64,000 nt of DNA, taken from positions 1-64,000 of the forward strand of contig NZ_BOMS01000115.1 of NCBI RefSeq assembly GCF_016862315.1, read 5' to 3'. The notes under the pieces were generated by a model. It did not search any database. It was given only the letters and a program-made list of their open reading frames with translations, and was not told where the DNA came from. The position numbers and the translations under genes were made by a program. This stretch comes from Actinoplanes palleronii (GTDB lineage: Bacteria; Actinomycetota; Actinomycetes; Mycobacteriales; Micromonosporaceae). This document shows, piece by piece, positions 16,299 through 24,507 of this stretch. Within the stretch, counting starts at the first letter, position 1; each line of letters begins with the position of its first letter.

Positions 16299-17183
16299 GT
16301 GAGGGGTCGTTTCGGCCCGCCGCCGCCCGACGGTGGGCCGCGCCTGCAGCGCAGCGACGGGACCAGGCCGCAGTCTGGTCGGCCGACGCTGCCGGGCCCG
16401 GCCACCGAGACGGTCACGCTGGCCTCCGGTGTCCGCGTCGAGCAGCTGATCACCGGCACCGGCGACCCGGTGACGGTCTTCGCGCACGGGCTGGCCGGGG
16501 ACATCGCCGGCACCCGCCCGCTGGGCAGCGCGGTCACCGGCCGCCGGGTGTTCTTCCACTTCCGCGGGCACGGCCGCTCCGACATCCCGCCCGGCCCGTG
16601 GAGCTTCGGCGACCTGGCCACTGACCTGCGCGGGGTGGCCGACCTGTCCGGGGCGACCCGGGCGCTCGGGGTGAGCATGGGCGCGGGCGCGTTGTGCCGC
16701 CTGATCGCCGAGACGCCGGACCGGTTCGAGCGCGCGGTGTTCTACCTGCCCGCCCCGCTGGACGGCCGGCGCTCGGACGCCGCGGTGCAGCGCCTGAACC
16801 GGATGCTCGCCTCGGTCGAGTCCGGCGAGGCCGCGATGATCGCCGACGCGGTCGAGGCGGAGCTGCCCGCCTCGGTGCGCAACACCCCGGCCGGCTGGAG
16901 CTATCTCCGGCAGCGGGTCGACCAGTTGCAACGGGACGGCCTGGCGGTCGAGCTCGAGACGCTCTGGCCGGAGCCGGCGGTGCCGGACGAGAACCTGCTC
17001 CGCGCGTTCCGCGGGCGCGCGCTGGTGATCGGCTGTGAGGGCGACGAGGTGCACCCGTCGGGCTGGGCCGAGCGGCTCGCCACCCTGCTCAGGGCGGATC
17101 TGCAGATGTACGACCGCCCCACGGTCCTCTGGACGAACCGCCAGGAACTCCGCGACCGGATCTCGGTTTTCCTGAACAGCTGA
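16299..17183 (+). CDS. Alpha/beta hydrolase (294 aa)
   Basis: Alpha/beta hydrolase fold protein. The oxyanion region is TVFAHGLAGDI (about residues 58-68), the nucleophile elbow is GVSMGAG (near residue 128, Ser nucleophile), and a likely acid residue lies in GCEGDEVHPSGW near 247. A catalytic His is not obvious in the usual C-terminal position, although the His of DEVHP is close by. The GTG start at 16299 directly follows the 18-bp repeats. The first 45 residues are Pro/Gly-rich and poorly conserved-looking. The substrate is unknown. Confidence 0.82.
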   Translation: MRGRFGPPPPDGGPRLQRSDGTRPQSGRPTLPGPATETVTLASGVRVEQLITGTGDPVTVFAHGLAGDIAGTRPLGSAVTGRRVFFHFRGHGRSDIPPGPWSFGDLATDLRGVADLSGATRALGVSMGAGALCRLIAETPDRFERAVFYLPAPLDGRRSDAAVQRLNRMLASVESGEAAMIADAVEAELPASVRNTPAGWSYLRQRVDQLQRDGLAVELETLWPEPAVPDENLLRAFRGRALVIGCEGDEVHPSGWAERLATLLRADLQMYDRPTVLWTNRQELRDRISVFLNS

Positions 17184-17251
17184 TCCGGCAATTTAGTGGC
17201 TATATGCCCCGAAAGCCGTAACTTTTACCGCTCTCGAGCGATGTTCTCGGC

Positions 17252-17746
17252 GTGCGCCTGTCCCCTAAATCCGCTTTTATCGGTGTTATTGCGATCGGTC
17301 TTCCGTTCGCTGTCGTGGTCGGCTGGGCCCTGGGCACCCCTGTTGCCCGGACAGTGGCGGCCCAGGAAGCCGGCGGCATCGGTGGCAGCGACGCCCTCGG
17401 CGGAGCCCCGATCACTGCCGACGCGTCCACCGGCGGTTACGCGTCCCATCCGCCCCGCCCGAACGGGCCGGTCACCACGACCGGCCCCACACCGTCCCCG
17501 ATCGTGGTGATCAGCAGCAGGGTGATCACCAAGACCGTCACGGTGCCCGGCTCGCCGCTTCCGGTCACCACCACGACCTCCGCGCCACCGCCGGTCGTGA
17601 TCGAGCCTCCGGTGCCGACGCCGACCCAGATCACCGGCCCGCCGGAGCCGATCCCCACCGACTCGGAGAGCGCCGAGCCGAGCTTCGACCCGGAACCGCC
17701 GGTCGACGACGACGAGCCGCGCCGCTCCTGGCGCCGTTTCCGCTAG
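17252..17746 (+). CDS. Secreted or anchored Pro/Thr-rich protein of unknown function (164 aa)
   Basis: Not recognised. A single hydrophobic segment (AFIGVIAIGLPFAVVVGWAL, residues 8-27) after MRLSPK forms a signal anchor or signal peptide. The rest is low-complexity Pro/Thr/Val (for example VTTTTSAPPPVVIEPPVPTP) with an acidic patch and a basic RRSWRRFR end. This composition fits an extracytoplasmic stalk or wall-spanning linker without a folded domain. The GTG start is chosen because it directly precedes the hydrophobic segment. Confidence 0.6.
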   Translation: MRLSPKSAFIGVIAIGLPFAVVVGWALGTPVARTVAAQEAGGIGGSDALGGAPITADASTGGYASHPPRPNGPVTTTGPTPSPIVVISSRVITKTVTVPGSPLPVTTTTSAPPPVVIEPPVPTPTQITGPPEPIPTDSESAEPSFDPEPPVDDDEPRRSWRRFR

Positions 17747-17778
17747 CCCGCCAGGTCCCGGCCGGGTGTGACGACCGG

Positions 17779-17867
17779 GTCGGGTTCCGAGCGGGTGCGG
17801 CGACCGCGTCGGGTTCCGGGCGGGTGCGGCTGGCCGCGTCGGGTTCCGGGCGGGTGCGGCTGGCCGT
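17779..17867. repeat. 30-bp tandem repeat, three copies
   Basis: Unit near GTCGGGTTCCGGGCGGGTGC plus GGCTGGCCGC, at 17779-17807 (29 bp), 17808-17837 and 17838-17867 (30 bp each, almost identical). It lies between the Pro-rich protein and the EI24 gene. It is not in a supported reading frame. Confidence 0.75.
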
Positions 17868-17888
17868 GTCCCACTAAGCTGCCGGATC

Positions 17889-18689
17889 GTGAAGGAAGAT
17901 CCGAGTCGGCCAGTGTCCGCGGTTCGCCAATTCGCCACCGGTGCCGGGCTGCTCGGCCGTGGGCTCGGCCTGGTCCTGAGAAGCCCCCGGCTGCTCGGCC
18001 TGGGTCTGCTCCCCGCGCTGCTCGCCGGCGTGCTCTACACGATCGGGCTGGTCGTCCTGATCCGCTACCTGCCCGAGCTCTCCGCCAAGGTCACCTGGTT
18101 CGCCGACGGCTGGACCGGTTTTTGGCGCGACTTCGTCGAGGTGCTGGCCGGCGCCGGGCTGCTCGGCCTGACCCTGCTGCTCGGCATCCTGACGTTCACC
18201 GCGGTCACCCTGCTGATCGGCGACCCGTTCTACGAGAAGATCTCCGAGCTGGTCGAGGACCGCTTCGGCGGGGTGCCGGACGCCGTCGAGGTCGGGTTCT
18301 GGCGCTCGCTGCGCCGCAGCCTGGCCGACTCGGTCCGCCTGATCGGCCTCTCGATCCTGGCCGGCATTCCGCTGTTCGCGCTCGGTTTCGTACCGGTGAT
18401 CGGCCAGACGGTGATCCCGGTCCTGGCCGCCGCGGTCGGCGGCTGGCTGATCGCCCTGGAACTCACCGGCGTCCCGTTCCAGCGTCGCGGTCAGCGCCTG
18501 CGCCACCGCCGCGTCACCCTCGCCACGAACGTCCCGCTCACGCTGGGCTTCGGGGTCGCGGTGTTCTGCTCGTTCCTGATCCCGCTCGGCGCCATCTTCC
18601 TGATGCCCGCGGCCATCGCCGGCGCGACCCTGCTGGCCCGCCGCACTCTCGGCAAACCGGTGCATATCACCACGGTCAGCTCGCTGTAG
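17889..18689 (+). CDS. EI24/CysZ-like membrane protein (266 aa)
   Basis: EI24-domain (CysZ family) integral membrane protein. Hydrophobic helices are at about residues 38-60, 88-115, 150-175, 178-195 and 210-245, and the conserved GDPFYEKISELVEDRF sits after the second pair, as in CysZ. CysZ of proteobacteria is a sulfate permease; actinobacterial members are usually only annotated EI24, and no sulfur genes are adjacent here, so transport of sulfate is not assured. The GTG start at 17889 immediately follows a 30-bp repeat block. Confidence 0.85.
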   Translation: MKEDPSRPVSAVRQFATGAGLLGRGLGLVLRSPRLLGLGLLPALLAGVLYTIGLVVLIRYLPELSAKVTWFADGWTGFWRDFVEVLAGAGLLGLTLLLGILTFTAVTLLIGDPFYEKISELVEDRFGGVPDAVEVGFWRSLRRSLADSVRLIGLSILAGIPLFALGFVPVIGQTVIPVLAAAVGGWLIALELTGVPFQRRGQRLRHRRVTLATNVPLTLGFGVAVFCSFLIPLGAIFLMPAAIAGATLLARRTLGKPVHITTVSSL

Positions 18690-19008
18690 GCGGTTGTCAC
18701 CACCCTCAAGATCAAGAGCTTTTTGTCGTGCGTCCGCTGTGGTGCGGACCGTCGCTCCCGCCGGGACCCCTGCGGGCTTCGCTGGCCGCTGGCGCGTCCA
18801 GAACGCGAAGCCCTCCGGGGCGACGTCCGCTTTTGGTCACGGAAAACCCCCTGGCACCCCCCCTAACCAAACTGAACCCGATTTCCACACTCCAAGCCCA
18901 TCCACACCCCACCCCCACCCCAAACCCCCTCCCCACCACACTGTCCAAGGGGGAGCCCCCTGGGAGGGTGGGCTCTGCGCGGAGCGTGTGAAGCCATGAT
19001 CGCGCCCT
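18690..19008. other. Non-coding spacer with C-run/G-quadruplex tract
   Basis: No gene is supported here. The notable part is 18907-18934, with five runs of four or five cytosines separated by one to three bases. The minus strand therefore carries consecutive G4-G5 tracts able to form a G-quadruplex. Smaller C7 and C5 runs precede it at about 18845-18862. Codon-like frames through it are low complexity. Confidence 0.6.
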
Positions 19009-19270
19009 AACTCCCCACACAGTGCTCGCCACGGGCTTGCGTGGGGACTTTGGGTGCGGAGCGCGCCGTAACTCCCCACGCAGTGGTCGCCACGGGTTTG
19101 CGTGGGGACTTTGGGTGCGGAGCGCGCCGTAACTCCCCACGCAGTGCTCGCCACGGGTTTGCGTGGGGAGTTTGGGTGCGGGGTGCGCCGTAATTTCACA
19201 CGCAGTGGTTGTCGCGGGTTTGTGTGGGGAGTTTGGGTGTGGGGGCGCCGAAAGTCCCCACGCTGTGGGG
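19009..19270. repeat. 61-bp tandem repeat with internal palindrome, about 4.3 copies
   Basis: Units begin near 19009, 19070, 19131 and 19192, each 61 bp, with a partial fifth from 19253. Each contains CTCCCCACGCA and, 15 bases further on, TGCGTGGGGAG-like sequence, so each unit can fold into an 11-bp stem (perfect in the 19131 copy). The fourth copy is the most diverged. The array ends just before the macrodomain gene and could affect its expression. Confidence 0.8.
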
Positions 19271-19295
19271 TTGGTGGTGGATGGGGGGAGCTGTT

Positions 19296-19814
19296 GTGCG
19301 GGTGGAGCTGGTTGATGGGGACATCACTGGGCAGCGGGTGGACGTGGTGGTGAACGCGGCCAACTCGTCGCTGCTCGGTGGGGGTGGGGTGGACGGCGCG
19401 ATTCATCGCAAGGGCGGGCCGGAGATCCTCGCGGAGACGCGAGCGTTGCGGGCGGCGAAATACGGTCGCGGGCTGCCGGTCGGCCAGGCGGTCTCGACGA
19501 CGGCGGGGCGGTTGCCGGCGCGCTGGGTGGTGCATACCGTCGGGCCGGTGTTCAGCGCGACCGAGGACCGGTCCGAGCTGCTCCGGGCGTGTTACGCGAA
19601 CTCGCTTCGGGTGGCCGACGGGCTGGGCGCCGAGACGGTGGCCTTTCCGCTGATCTCGGCGGGGATCTACCGCTGGCCGGTCGAGGACGCGGTCCGGCAG
19701 GCGCTGGGAGTGCTGCGCGCGGCCGAGCCGGAGCACCTGCGTACGGCGTACCTCGTCCTGTTCGGCGCCGAAACCGCAGCGGTCGCCCGCGCGGTAGCCG
19801 GCACCCAGCCGTAG
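19296..19814 (+). CDS. Macrodomain ADP-ribose/O-acetyl-ADP-ribose hydrolase (172 aa)
   Basis: Macrodomain protein of the MacroD/YmdB type, predicted to bind ADP-ribose and hydrolyse O-acetyl-ADP-ribose or remove ADP-ribose from proteins. VDVVVNAANSSLLGGGGVDG (residues about 14-33) contains the catalytic Asn/Asp of MacroD enzymes, and the second phosphate loop is ISAGIYRWP. GTG 19296 is chosen over upstream ATGs because GGGGGGAG lies five bases before it and the first strand starts at once. The gene follows a 61-bp palindromic repeat array. Confidence 0.9.
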   Translation: MRVELVDGDITGQRVDVVVNAANSSLLGGGGVDGAIHRKGGPEILAETRALRAAKYGRGLPVGQAVSTTAGRLPARWVVHTVGPVFSATEDRSELLRACYANSLRVADGLGAETVAFPLISAGIYRWPVEDAVRQALGVLRAAEPEHLRTAYLVLFGAETAAVARAVAGTQP

Positions 19815-19905
19815 CGAAAATCCCCTGCCGTGGCCGATGCCCGGGCGTAGCGGAAAGCCCGCGCGGTGGCCGGCGCCCGGGCGTAGTGGAAAGCCCGTGG
19901 CGGGG
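19811..19905. repeat. 36-bp tandem repeat, 2.6 copies
   Basis: The unit starts with GTAGCGGAAAGCCCGCGCGG and ends with CCGGCGCCCGGGC-like sequence; copies begin at 19811, 19847 and 19883. The first copy overlaps the stop codon of the macrodomain gene, and the array fills the space to the convergent lacI-type gene. Confidence 0.7.
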
Positions 19906-20919
19906 TCAGGCGGAGTCGCGGACGATCAGTTCGGTGGGGAGGACTATCGACTCCGGTACGTCGGGTTCGCCGCTGATCAGGCGGAGCATCTGGCGGGCCA
20001 GGGTGCGGCCCATCTCGCCGATCGGCTGGCGGACCGTGGTCAGCGGCGGGTCGCTGTACCGGCTGATCTCGAAGTCGTCGAAGCCGATCACCGCGACGTC
20101 GGCGGGCACCCGCCGTCCGGCCTCGCGCAGCGCCAGCAACGCGCCGTGCGCCATCAGGTCGGAGGCGACGAAGACCGCGTCCAGCGCCGGGTCCTGGGCG
20201 AGCAGTGTGCGCATCCCGGTGATCCCGGACTCCCGGGTGAAGTCGCCGGCCACCACCAGCTCCGGCAGGCCGGCCGAGCGGAGCGTGTCGGTGTATCCGG
20301 CGAGGCGTTCCACCCCGGCGACCATGTCCTGCGGGCCGGCGATCGTGGCGATCCGCTGGCGACCGGTTCCGATCAGGTGGCGGACCGCGGCGGCGACTCC
20401 GCCGGCGTGGTCGACGTCGACGTACGGAACCGGGGGTTCGGCGTTCATCGGGCGGCCGCTGCAGATCACCGGGATGCCGCGCCGGGCCAGCGCGCCGGGC
20501 AGCGGGTCCGCGCCGTGGATCGAGGCGAACATGACGCCGTCGACGTGGCCGGCCACCGCGTAGCGCTCGACGCGGTGATGGCCGGCCTCGGAGCCGGTCA
20601 TCATCAGCACGAGCTGCTTGTCGGCCGCTTCCAGCTCCATCCCGACGCCGCGGATGATGGCCGGGAAGAACAGGTCGTCGGAGAAGACCCGGTTGGCCGT
20701 TTCCGGCAGGATCAGCGCGATCGAGTCGGTGCGCTGGGTGACCAGGCTGCGGGCGGCCTGATTCGGTACGTACCCGAGCTCCTCGACCGCGTGGTTGACC
20801 GCCTCCCGGATGGTGGCCGCCACCGTGGTCGAGCCGTTGACGACGCGGGAGACGGTCGCGCGGGACACCCCGGCGCGCCGGGCCACCGCCTCCAGGGTCG
20901 GGCGCTCCCGCGTCGTCAC
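19906..20919 (-). CDS. LacI-family transcriptional regulator (337 aa)
   Basis: Sugar-responsive repressor. The LacI headpiece is at residues 7-60 (LEAVARRAGVSRATVSRVV, then NGS), and the hinge and periplasmic-binding-protein-like sensor domain run from about 62 to the end, full length for the family. It lies 24 bases downstream of the beta-glucosidase gene on the same strand, so it probably controls that gene and itself in response to a beta-glucoside. An AACCGGTT-centred palindrome upstream of the glucosidase is a likely operator. Confidence 0.92.
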   Translation of the reverse strand: MTTRERPTLEAVARRAGVSRATVSRVVNGSTTVAATIREAVNHAVEELGYVPNQAARSLVTQRTDSIALILPETANRVFSDDLFFPAIIRGVGMELEAADKQLVLMMTGSEAGHHRVERYAVAGHVDGVMFASIHGADPLPGALARRGIPVICSGRPMNAEPPVPYVDVDHAGGVAAAVRHLIGTGRQRIATIAGPQDMVAGVERLAGYTDTLRSAGLPELVVAGDFTRESGITGMRTLLAQDPALDAVFVASDLMAHGALLALREAGRRVPADVAVIGFDDFEISRYSDPPLTTVRQPIGEMGRTLARQMLRLISGEPDVPESIVLPTELIVRDSA

Positions 20920-20943
20920 AAAACGCTCCTCAGTAAAGGCGGG

Positions 20944-22347
20944 CTACTCGAGCCCGTTACGCCGGATCACCTCGCGGTACCACTTGGCGCTGTCCTTGAG
21001 CACACGCTGCTGCGTCGTGTAGTCGACGTGCACGATACCGAAGCGCTTCTTGTAGCCCTCGGCCCATTCGAAGTTGTCCATCAGCGACCAGAGGAAGTAT
21101 CCACGCAGGTCCACTCCGGCAGCCAGGGCGTCGTGGCAGGCGCGCAGGTGGCCGTCGACGTAGTCGATCCGGCGCTGGTCGGGAACGTTGCCGTCGGCCG
21201 CCGGGCCCTCGGGGAACGCCGCGCCGTTCTCGGTGATCATCATTGGGGTGCCCGGGTAGTCCCGGTGCAGGCGGGTGAGCAGCCGGGTCAGGCTGGCCGG
21301 CTCGATCGGCCAGTTCATGTCGGTGACCGGGCCGACCGGCGGCCGGAACGCGATGCCCTCGCTGCCCGGGTAGTCCAGCGCGCCGGGGGCGCCGGGCTTC
21401 GCCGAGACGTACGCCGGGTTGTAGAAGTTGATCCCCAGCACGTCGATCGGCTGGTTGATGATCTTCAGGTCGCCGTCCTGGACGAACGCCAGGTCGGTGA
21501 GCCGGGCGACGTGCTCGAGGACGTCCGCCGGGTATTCGCCGCGCAGCAGCGGGTCCAGGAAGATCCGGTTGGCCAAGCCGTCGATCAGGCGGGCGGCGTC
21601 CCGGTCTGCGGCGTTCTCCGGGTCGACCGGGTAGACCTCGCACGGGTTCAGCGTGATGCTGACCCGCTGGGCGCCGGCCGCGCGGAGCGCCTGCGTCGCC
21701 AGGCCGTGACCGAGGTTCAGGTGGTGCACGGCGGCCAGGGACGCCGCCGGGTCCTTGACGCCGGGGGCGTGGATGCCGGACGCGTAACCGAGGTAGGCCG
21801 AGCACCACGGCTCGTTCAGCGTGGTCCAGGTGGCCACCCGGTCACCGAGCCGGCGGTACACGATCTCGGCGTACTCGGCGAAGGCCTCGGCGGTCGCCCG
21901 GTTGGTCCAGCCGCCGTGGTCCTCGAGGGTCTGCGGCAGGTCCCAGTGGTAGAGCGTCACGGTCGGGTCGATGCCCTTGGCGAGCAGCTCGTCGGTGAGC
22001 CGGTCGTAGAAGTCGAGCCCCTTGGTGTTGACCGGGCCGGTGCCGTCCGGGCGGATCCGGGGCCAGGCGACCGAGAACCGGTACGAGGCCAGCCCCAGGT
22101 CGGCCATCAGCGCCACGTCGTCGACGTACCGGTGGTAGTGGTCGCAGGCGATGTCGCCGGTGTGGCCGGCGTACACCTTTCCGGGCGTACGGCTGAAGGT
22201 GTCCCAGATGGACGGGCCGCGACCGTCCTCCCGCGCCGCACCCTCGATCTGGTACGAGGCCGTGGCCGCGCCCCAGACGAAGCCGTCGGGGAAGGTGATC
22301 CCCGCACGCGCCGGCTGCGCCGACGTGGACGTGACGGTTGCCGTCAT
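20944..22347 (-). CDS. GH1 beta-glucosidase (467 aa)
   Basis: Family 1 glycoside hydrolase, an (alpha/beta)8 barrel that releases terminal beta-D-glucose from cello-oligosaccharides and glucosides. The acid/base Glu is in TLNEPWCS and the nucleophile Glu in ITENGAAF; the GH1 N-terminal signature FVWGAATASYQIEGA is present. No signal peptide is seen, so it acts inside the cell on imported sugar. ATG 22347 (MTATVTS) is preferred over the in-frame ATG 22389, because a palindromic operator-like sequence (22372-22388) lies inside the extra 14 codons. It forms an operon with the LacI-type gene. Confidence 0.92.
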   Translation of the reverse strand: MTATVTSTSAQPARAGITFPDGFVWGAATASYQIEGAAREDGRGPSIWDTFSRTPGKVYAGHTGDIACDHYHRYVDDVALMADLGLASYRFSVAWPRIRPDGTGPVNTKGLDFYDRLTDELLAKGIDPTVTLYHWDLPQTLEDHGGWTNRATAEAFAEYAEIVYRRLGDRVATWTTLNEPWCSAYLGYASGIHAPGVKDPAASLAAVHHLNLGHGLATQALRAAGAQRVSITLNPCEVYPVDPENAADRDAARLIDGLANRIFLDPLLRGEYPADVLEHVARLTDLAFVQDGDLKIINQPIDVLGINFYNPAYVSAKPGAPGALDYPGSEGIAFRPPVGPVTDMNWPIEPASLTRLLTRLHRDYPGTPMMITENGAAFPEGPAADGNVPDQRRIDYVDGHLRACHDALAAGVDLRGYFLWSLMDNFEWAEGYKKRFGIVHVDYTTQQRVLKDSAKWYREVIRRNGLE

Positions 22348-22371
22348 GTCTTCACCGCTTCCTTGATCCGC

Positions 22372-22388
22372 TGAACTTAACCGGTTCA
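22372..22388. promoter_or_regulatory. Putative LacI-type operator of the beta-glucosidase operon
   Basis: TGAACTTAACCGGTTCA has the outer arms TGAAC/GTTCA and an AACCGGTT core palindrome, the kind of CG-centred dyad bound by LacI-family proteins. It lies about 25 bases upstream of the preferred glucosidase start. The assignment to the adjacent regulator is inferred. Confidence 0.5.
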
Positions 22389-22400
22389 CTATACCTATTT

Positions 22401-22517
22401 GCTGAGCTTCGCTCAGCGGCGATTTGCCCTGAAAGTCGACGAGTTAGAGCCGATTTCCGGTGCCCGCAAACCCGGCGGGTACCAGAAATCGGCTCTAACT
22501 CGTCGACGGCAAATCGC
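22401..22517. repeat. Long compound inverted repeat (hairpin element)
   Basis: A small hairpin (GCTGAGC-TTC-GCTCAGC, 22401-22417) is followed by a long one. Outer arms GCGATTTGCC (22419-22428) and GGCAAATCGC (22508-22517) pair perfectly. Inside them a 23-bp perfect stem runs from 22435-22457 to 22485-22507, with a loop of 27 bases. It is non-coding and lower in GC than its neighbours. It lies after the 3' end of the isomerase-type gene and before the glucosidase promoter. It could be a terminator or a small mobile or REP-like element. Confidence 0.75.
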
Positions 22518-22566
22518 GAACCTCCACGGGGTGGGGGCGCGTCCAGCGGTGAGGAAGTGGGGTCCG

Positions 22567-23328
22567 TCAGCCGGTGCGGAGGGCTTGGAACAGGCGGGGG
22601 TCGCCGGTTTGGGCCGGAGGGGTGAGGGGTGTGCGGCCCATCAGGGTGAGCTGGAGGTCGCTGGCGGTGCCGGTGGCCTTGGCTCGGGCGTGGTGGTCGT
22701 CGGTGTCGAGGATGGTGCCGGTGTCCAGCAGGGCGATGCCGCTGCCGCGCAGCCGGACGAACCACTCGGTCTCGGCGTCCGTGCCGACCAGGTGGACCAC
22801 GCCGTGCAGGTCGGTGGGGCCCAGCCGCTTGCCGGCCGGCAGCCAGGTGTCCAGGATCTCGGCGACCCCGTCGGCGGCGAGCTTGGTCTCGATCGGGGTG
22901 GGTCGCCCGGCGGCCGCCTCGGCGTCCCAGCGGTGCACCGACAGCTCGTGCGCGAGCCGGCGGTCCCAGAAGGCCGCCTTCTTCGGCTGGGGCGCCCAGT
23001 TCCACGCCGGGTAGTCCGGGTCGAGCGCCTCGAGCGTCTCGATCGTGCCGGTGACCTCGCGGCGCAGCTGGTCGAGTGCCTCGTCCCAGCTCGGCCGGGG
23101 GTCCGCGTCCGGCGCCACCGTGGGCCGGTCGGTCACCCCGCGGGTGACCGTGGCGCGGACCCAGCGCAGCAGGCCGGTGACGTGGTGGGCCAGGTCGCCG
23201 GTGGTCCAGTCGGGGACGTCCGGCACGGGAGCGTCGGGACCGGTCTCGGCCACGGCGTCCCGCAGGGCCGGGCCGTCGGCGCGCAGCGCCGCCAGCCAGA
23301 AGTCCTTCGTCCCGTGCAACCTGTTCAT
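22567..23328 (-). CDS. Maleylpyruvate isomerase-family mycothiol-dependent protein (253 aa)
   Basis: DinB-like four-helix bundle protein of the maleylpyruvate isomerase N-terminal/mycothiol-dependent family, common in actinobacteria. The pattern VPDWTTGDLAHHVTGLLRWV (about 39-58) includes the first metal-binding His. RRLAHELSVHRWDAE (about 146-160) holds the other two, in HELSVHRWD. A sterol-carrier-like C-terminal part follows. It is predicted to use mycothiol as thiol cofactor; the substrate is unknown. It is divergent from murB. Confidence 0.85.
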   Translation of the reverse strand: MNRLHGTKDFWLAALRADGPALRDAVAETGPDAPVPDVPDWTTGDLAHHVTGLLRWVRATVTRGVTDRPTVAPDADPRPSWDEALDQLRREVTGTIETLEALDPDYPAWNWAPQPKKAAFWDRRLAHELSVHRWDAEAAAGRPTPIETKLAADGVAEILDTWLPAGKRLGPTDLHGVVHLVGTDAETEWFVRLRGSGIALLDTGTILDTDDHHARAKATGTASDLQLTLMGRTPLTPPAQTGDPRLFQALRTG

Positions 23329-23387
23329 CGCAGTCGTCTCCCGCTCGGCCGGACCGCCGGTGAATCACTCTGCCCTATGAGCTTAGG

Positions 23388-24491
23388 GTGAACGTCGTGC
23401 CCGACGCATACGCCGATCATCTGACTGACGATAACTCCGAGGCTGACGCTGTTCCGGCTGCGGACCGAATGCTGGCGGTATATACGACGCTACGCCTAGG
23501 TGGCCCGGCCGGCACGGTGACCACCGCTGTCGAGACGGACGAAGCGGTCGCCGTGGTGCGTAAGGCCACGGCCGAGGGACGCCCGTTCCTGATCCTGGCC
23601 GGTGGCAGCAACGTGGTGATCGGTGACGCGGGCTTCGACGGCGAGGTGCTGGTGCTGCGCAACCGCGGCGTCGAGGTGGTGGCGGAGGGCGACGGCGAGG
23701 TCGTGGTCCGGGTCGCCGCCGGCGAGCCGTGGGACGACTTCGTCGGGTACGCGGTGGCGAACGGCTGGTCCGGCGTCGAGTGCCTGTCCGGCATCCCCGG
23801 TTCGGCCGGCGCCACCCCGATCCAGAACGTCGGCGCGTACGGCCAGGAGGTCGAGCAGACCATCGTGGCGGTGCACGCCTACGACAGGGTCGCCGACGAG
23901 CAGCTGGTGCTGACCCCGGCCGAGTGCGGTTTCGGCTACCGCTCGAGCGTGTTCAAGCACAGCGACCGTCACCTGGTCACCGCGGTCGACTTCCGGCTGG
24001 CGACCGACGGGCTCTCCGCCCCGATCCGATACGCCGAGCTGGCCCGGCAGCTGGGCGCCGAGGCCGGCGACCGGGTGCCGGTGGCGCAGGCCCGGCAGAC
24101 GGTCCTGCAGCTGCGCGCCGGTAAGGGCATGGTGCTCGACCCGGCCGACCGGGACACCTGGTCGGTGGGCTCGTTCTTCACCAACCCGGTGGTGCCGGCC
24201 GCGTTCTTCGCGGAGCTGACCACGACCCGTGGCGGCATGCCGCACTGGCCGGGCGAGAACGGCACCGTGAAGATCCCGGCGGCCTGGCTGATCGAGAACG
24301 CCGGGTTCCCGAAGGGCTTCGCCGGCGCCGGGGTCTCGATCTCCACCAAGCACACCCTGGCGCTGACCAACCGCGGTTCGGGCGACACGGCCGCGCTGCT
24401 GGACCTGGCCCGGACCATCCGGGACGGGGTACGCGACCGCTTCGGCGTCGAGCTGCACCCCGAACCGGTGCTGGTCGGCGTCGAGTTCTAG
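23388..24491 (+). CDS. murB: UDP-N-acetylenolpyruvoylglucosamine reductase MurB (367 aa)
   Basis: FAD enzyme that reduces UDP-GlcNAc-enolpyruvate to UDP-MurNAc with NADPH, in cytosolic peptidoglycan precursor synthesis. The FAD-binding core shows LAGGSNVVIGDAG (about residues 66-78) and GIPGSAGATPIQNVGAYGQ. The Tyr/Arg of FGYRSSVFK and the catalytic Ser of VGSFFTNPVV are in place. GTG 23388 is used; GTG 23397 (PDAYAD) with AGGG nine bases upstream is equally possible. Its C-terminus converges on the CAP-domain gene. Confidence 0.95.
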   Translation: MNVVPDAYADHLTDDNSEADAVPAADRMLAVYTTLRLGGPAGTVTTAVETDEAVAVVRKATAEGRPFLILAGGSNVVIGDAGFDGEVLVLRNRGVEVVAEGDGEVVVRVAAGEPWDDFVGYAVANGWSGVECLSGIPGSAGATPIQNVGAYGQEVEQTIVAVHAYDRVADEQLVLTPAECGFGYRSSVFKHSDRHLVTAVDFRLATDGLSAPIRYAELARQLGAEAGDRVPVAQARQTVLQLRAGKGMVLDPADRDTWSVGSFFTNPVVPAAFFAELTTTRGGMPHWPGENGTVKIPAAWLIENAGFPKGFAGAGVSISTKHTLALTNRGSGDTAALLDLARTIRDGVRDRFGVELHPEPVLVGVEF

Positions 24492-24507
24492 ACGCGGACG
24501 AACCGGT

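Noticed and set aside
16048..16302. 84-codon frame encoding VVALPS/VVARP repeats
   Set aside because: It starts inside the DUF2516 gene in another frame and only translates the 18-bp DNA repeat; no ribosome site or conserved part.
19009..19270. Possible CRISPR array
   Set aside because: The whole 61-bp unit repeats with no unique spacers, and no cas genes are present.
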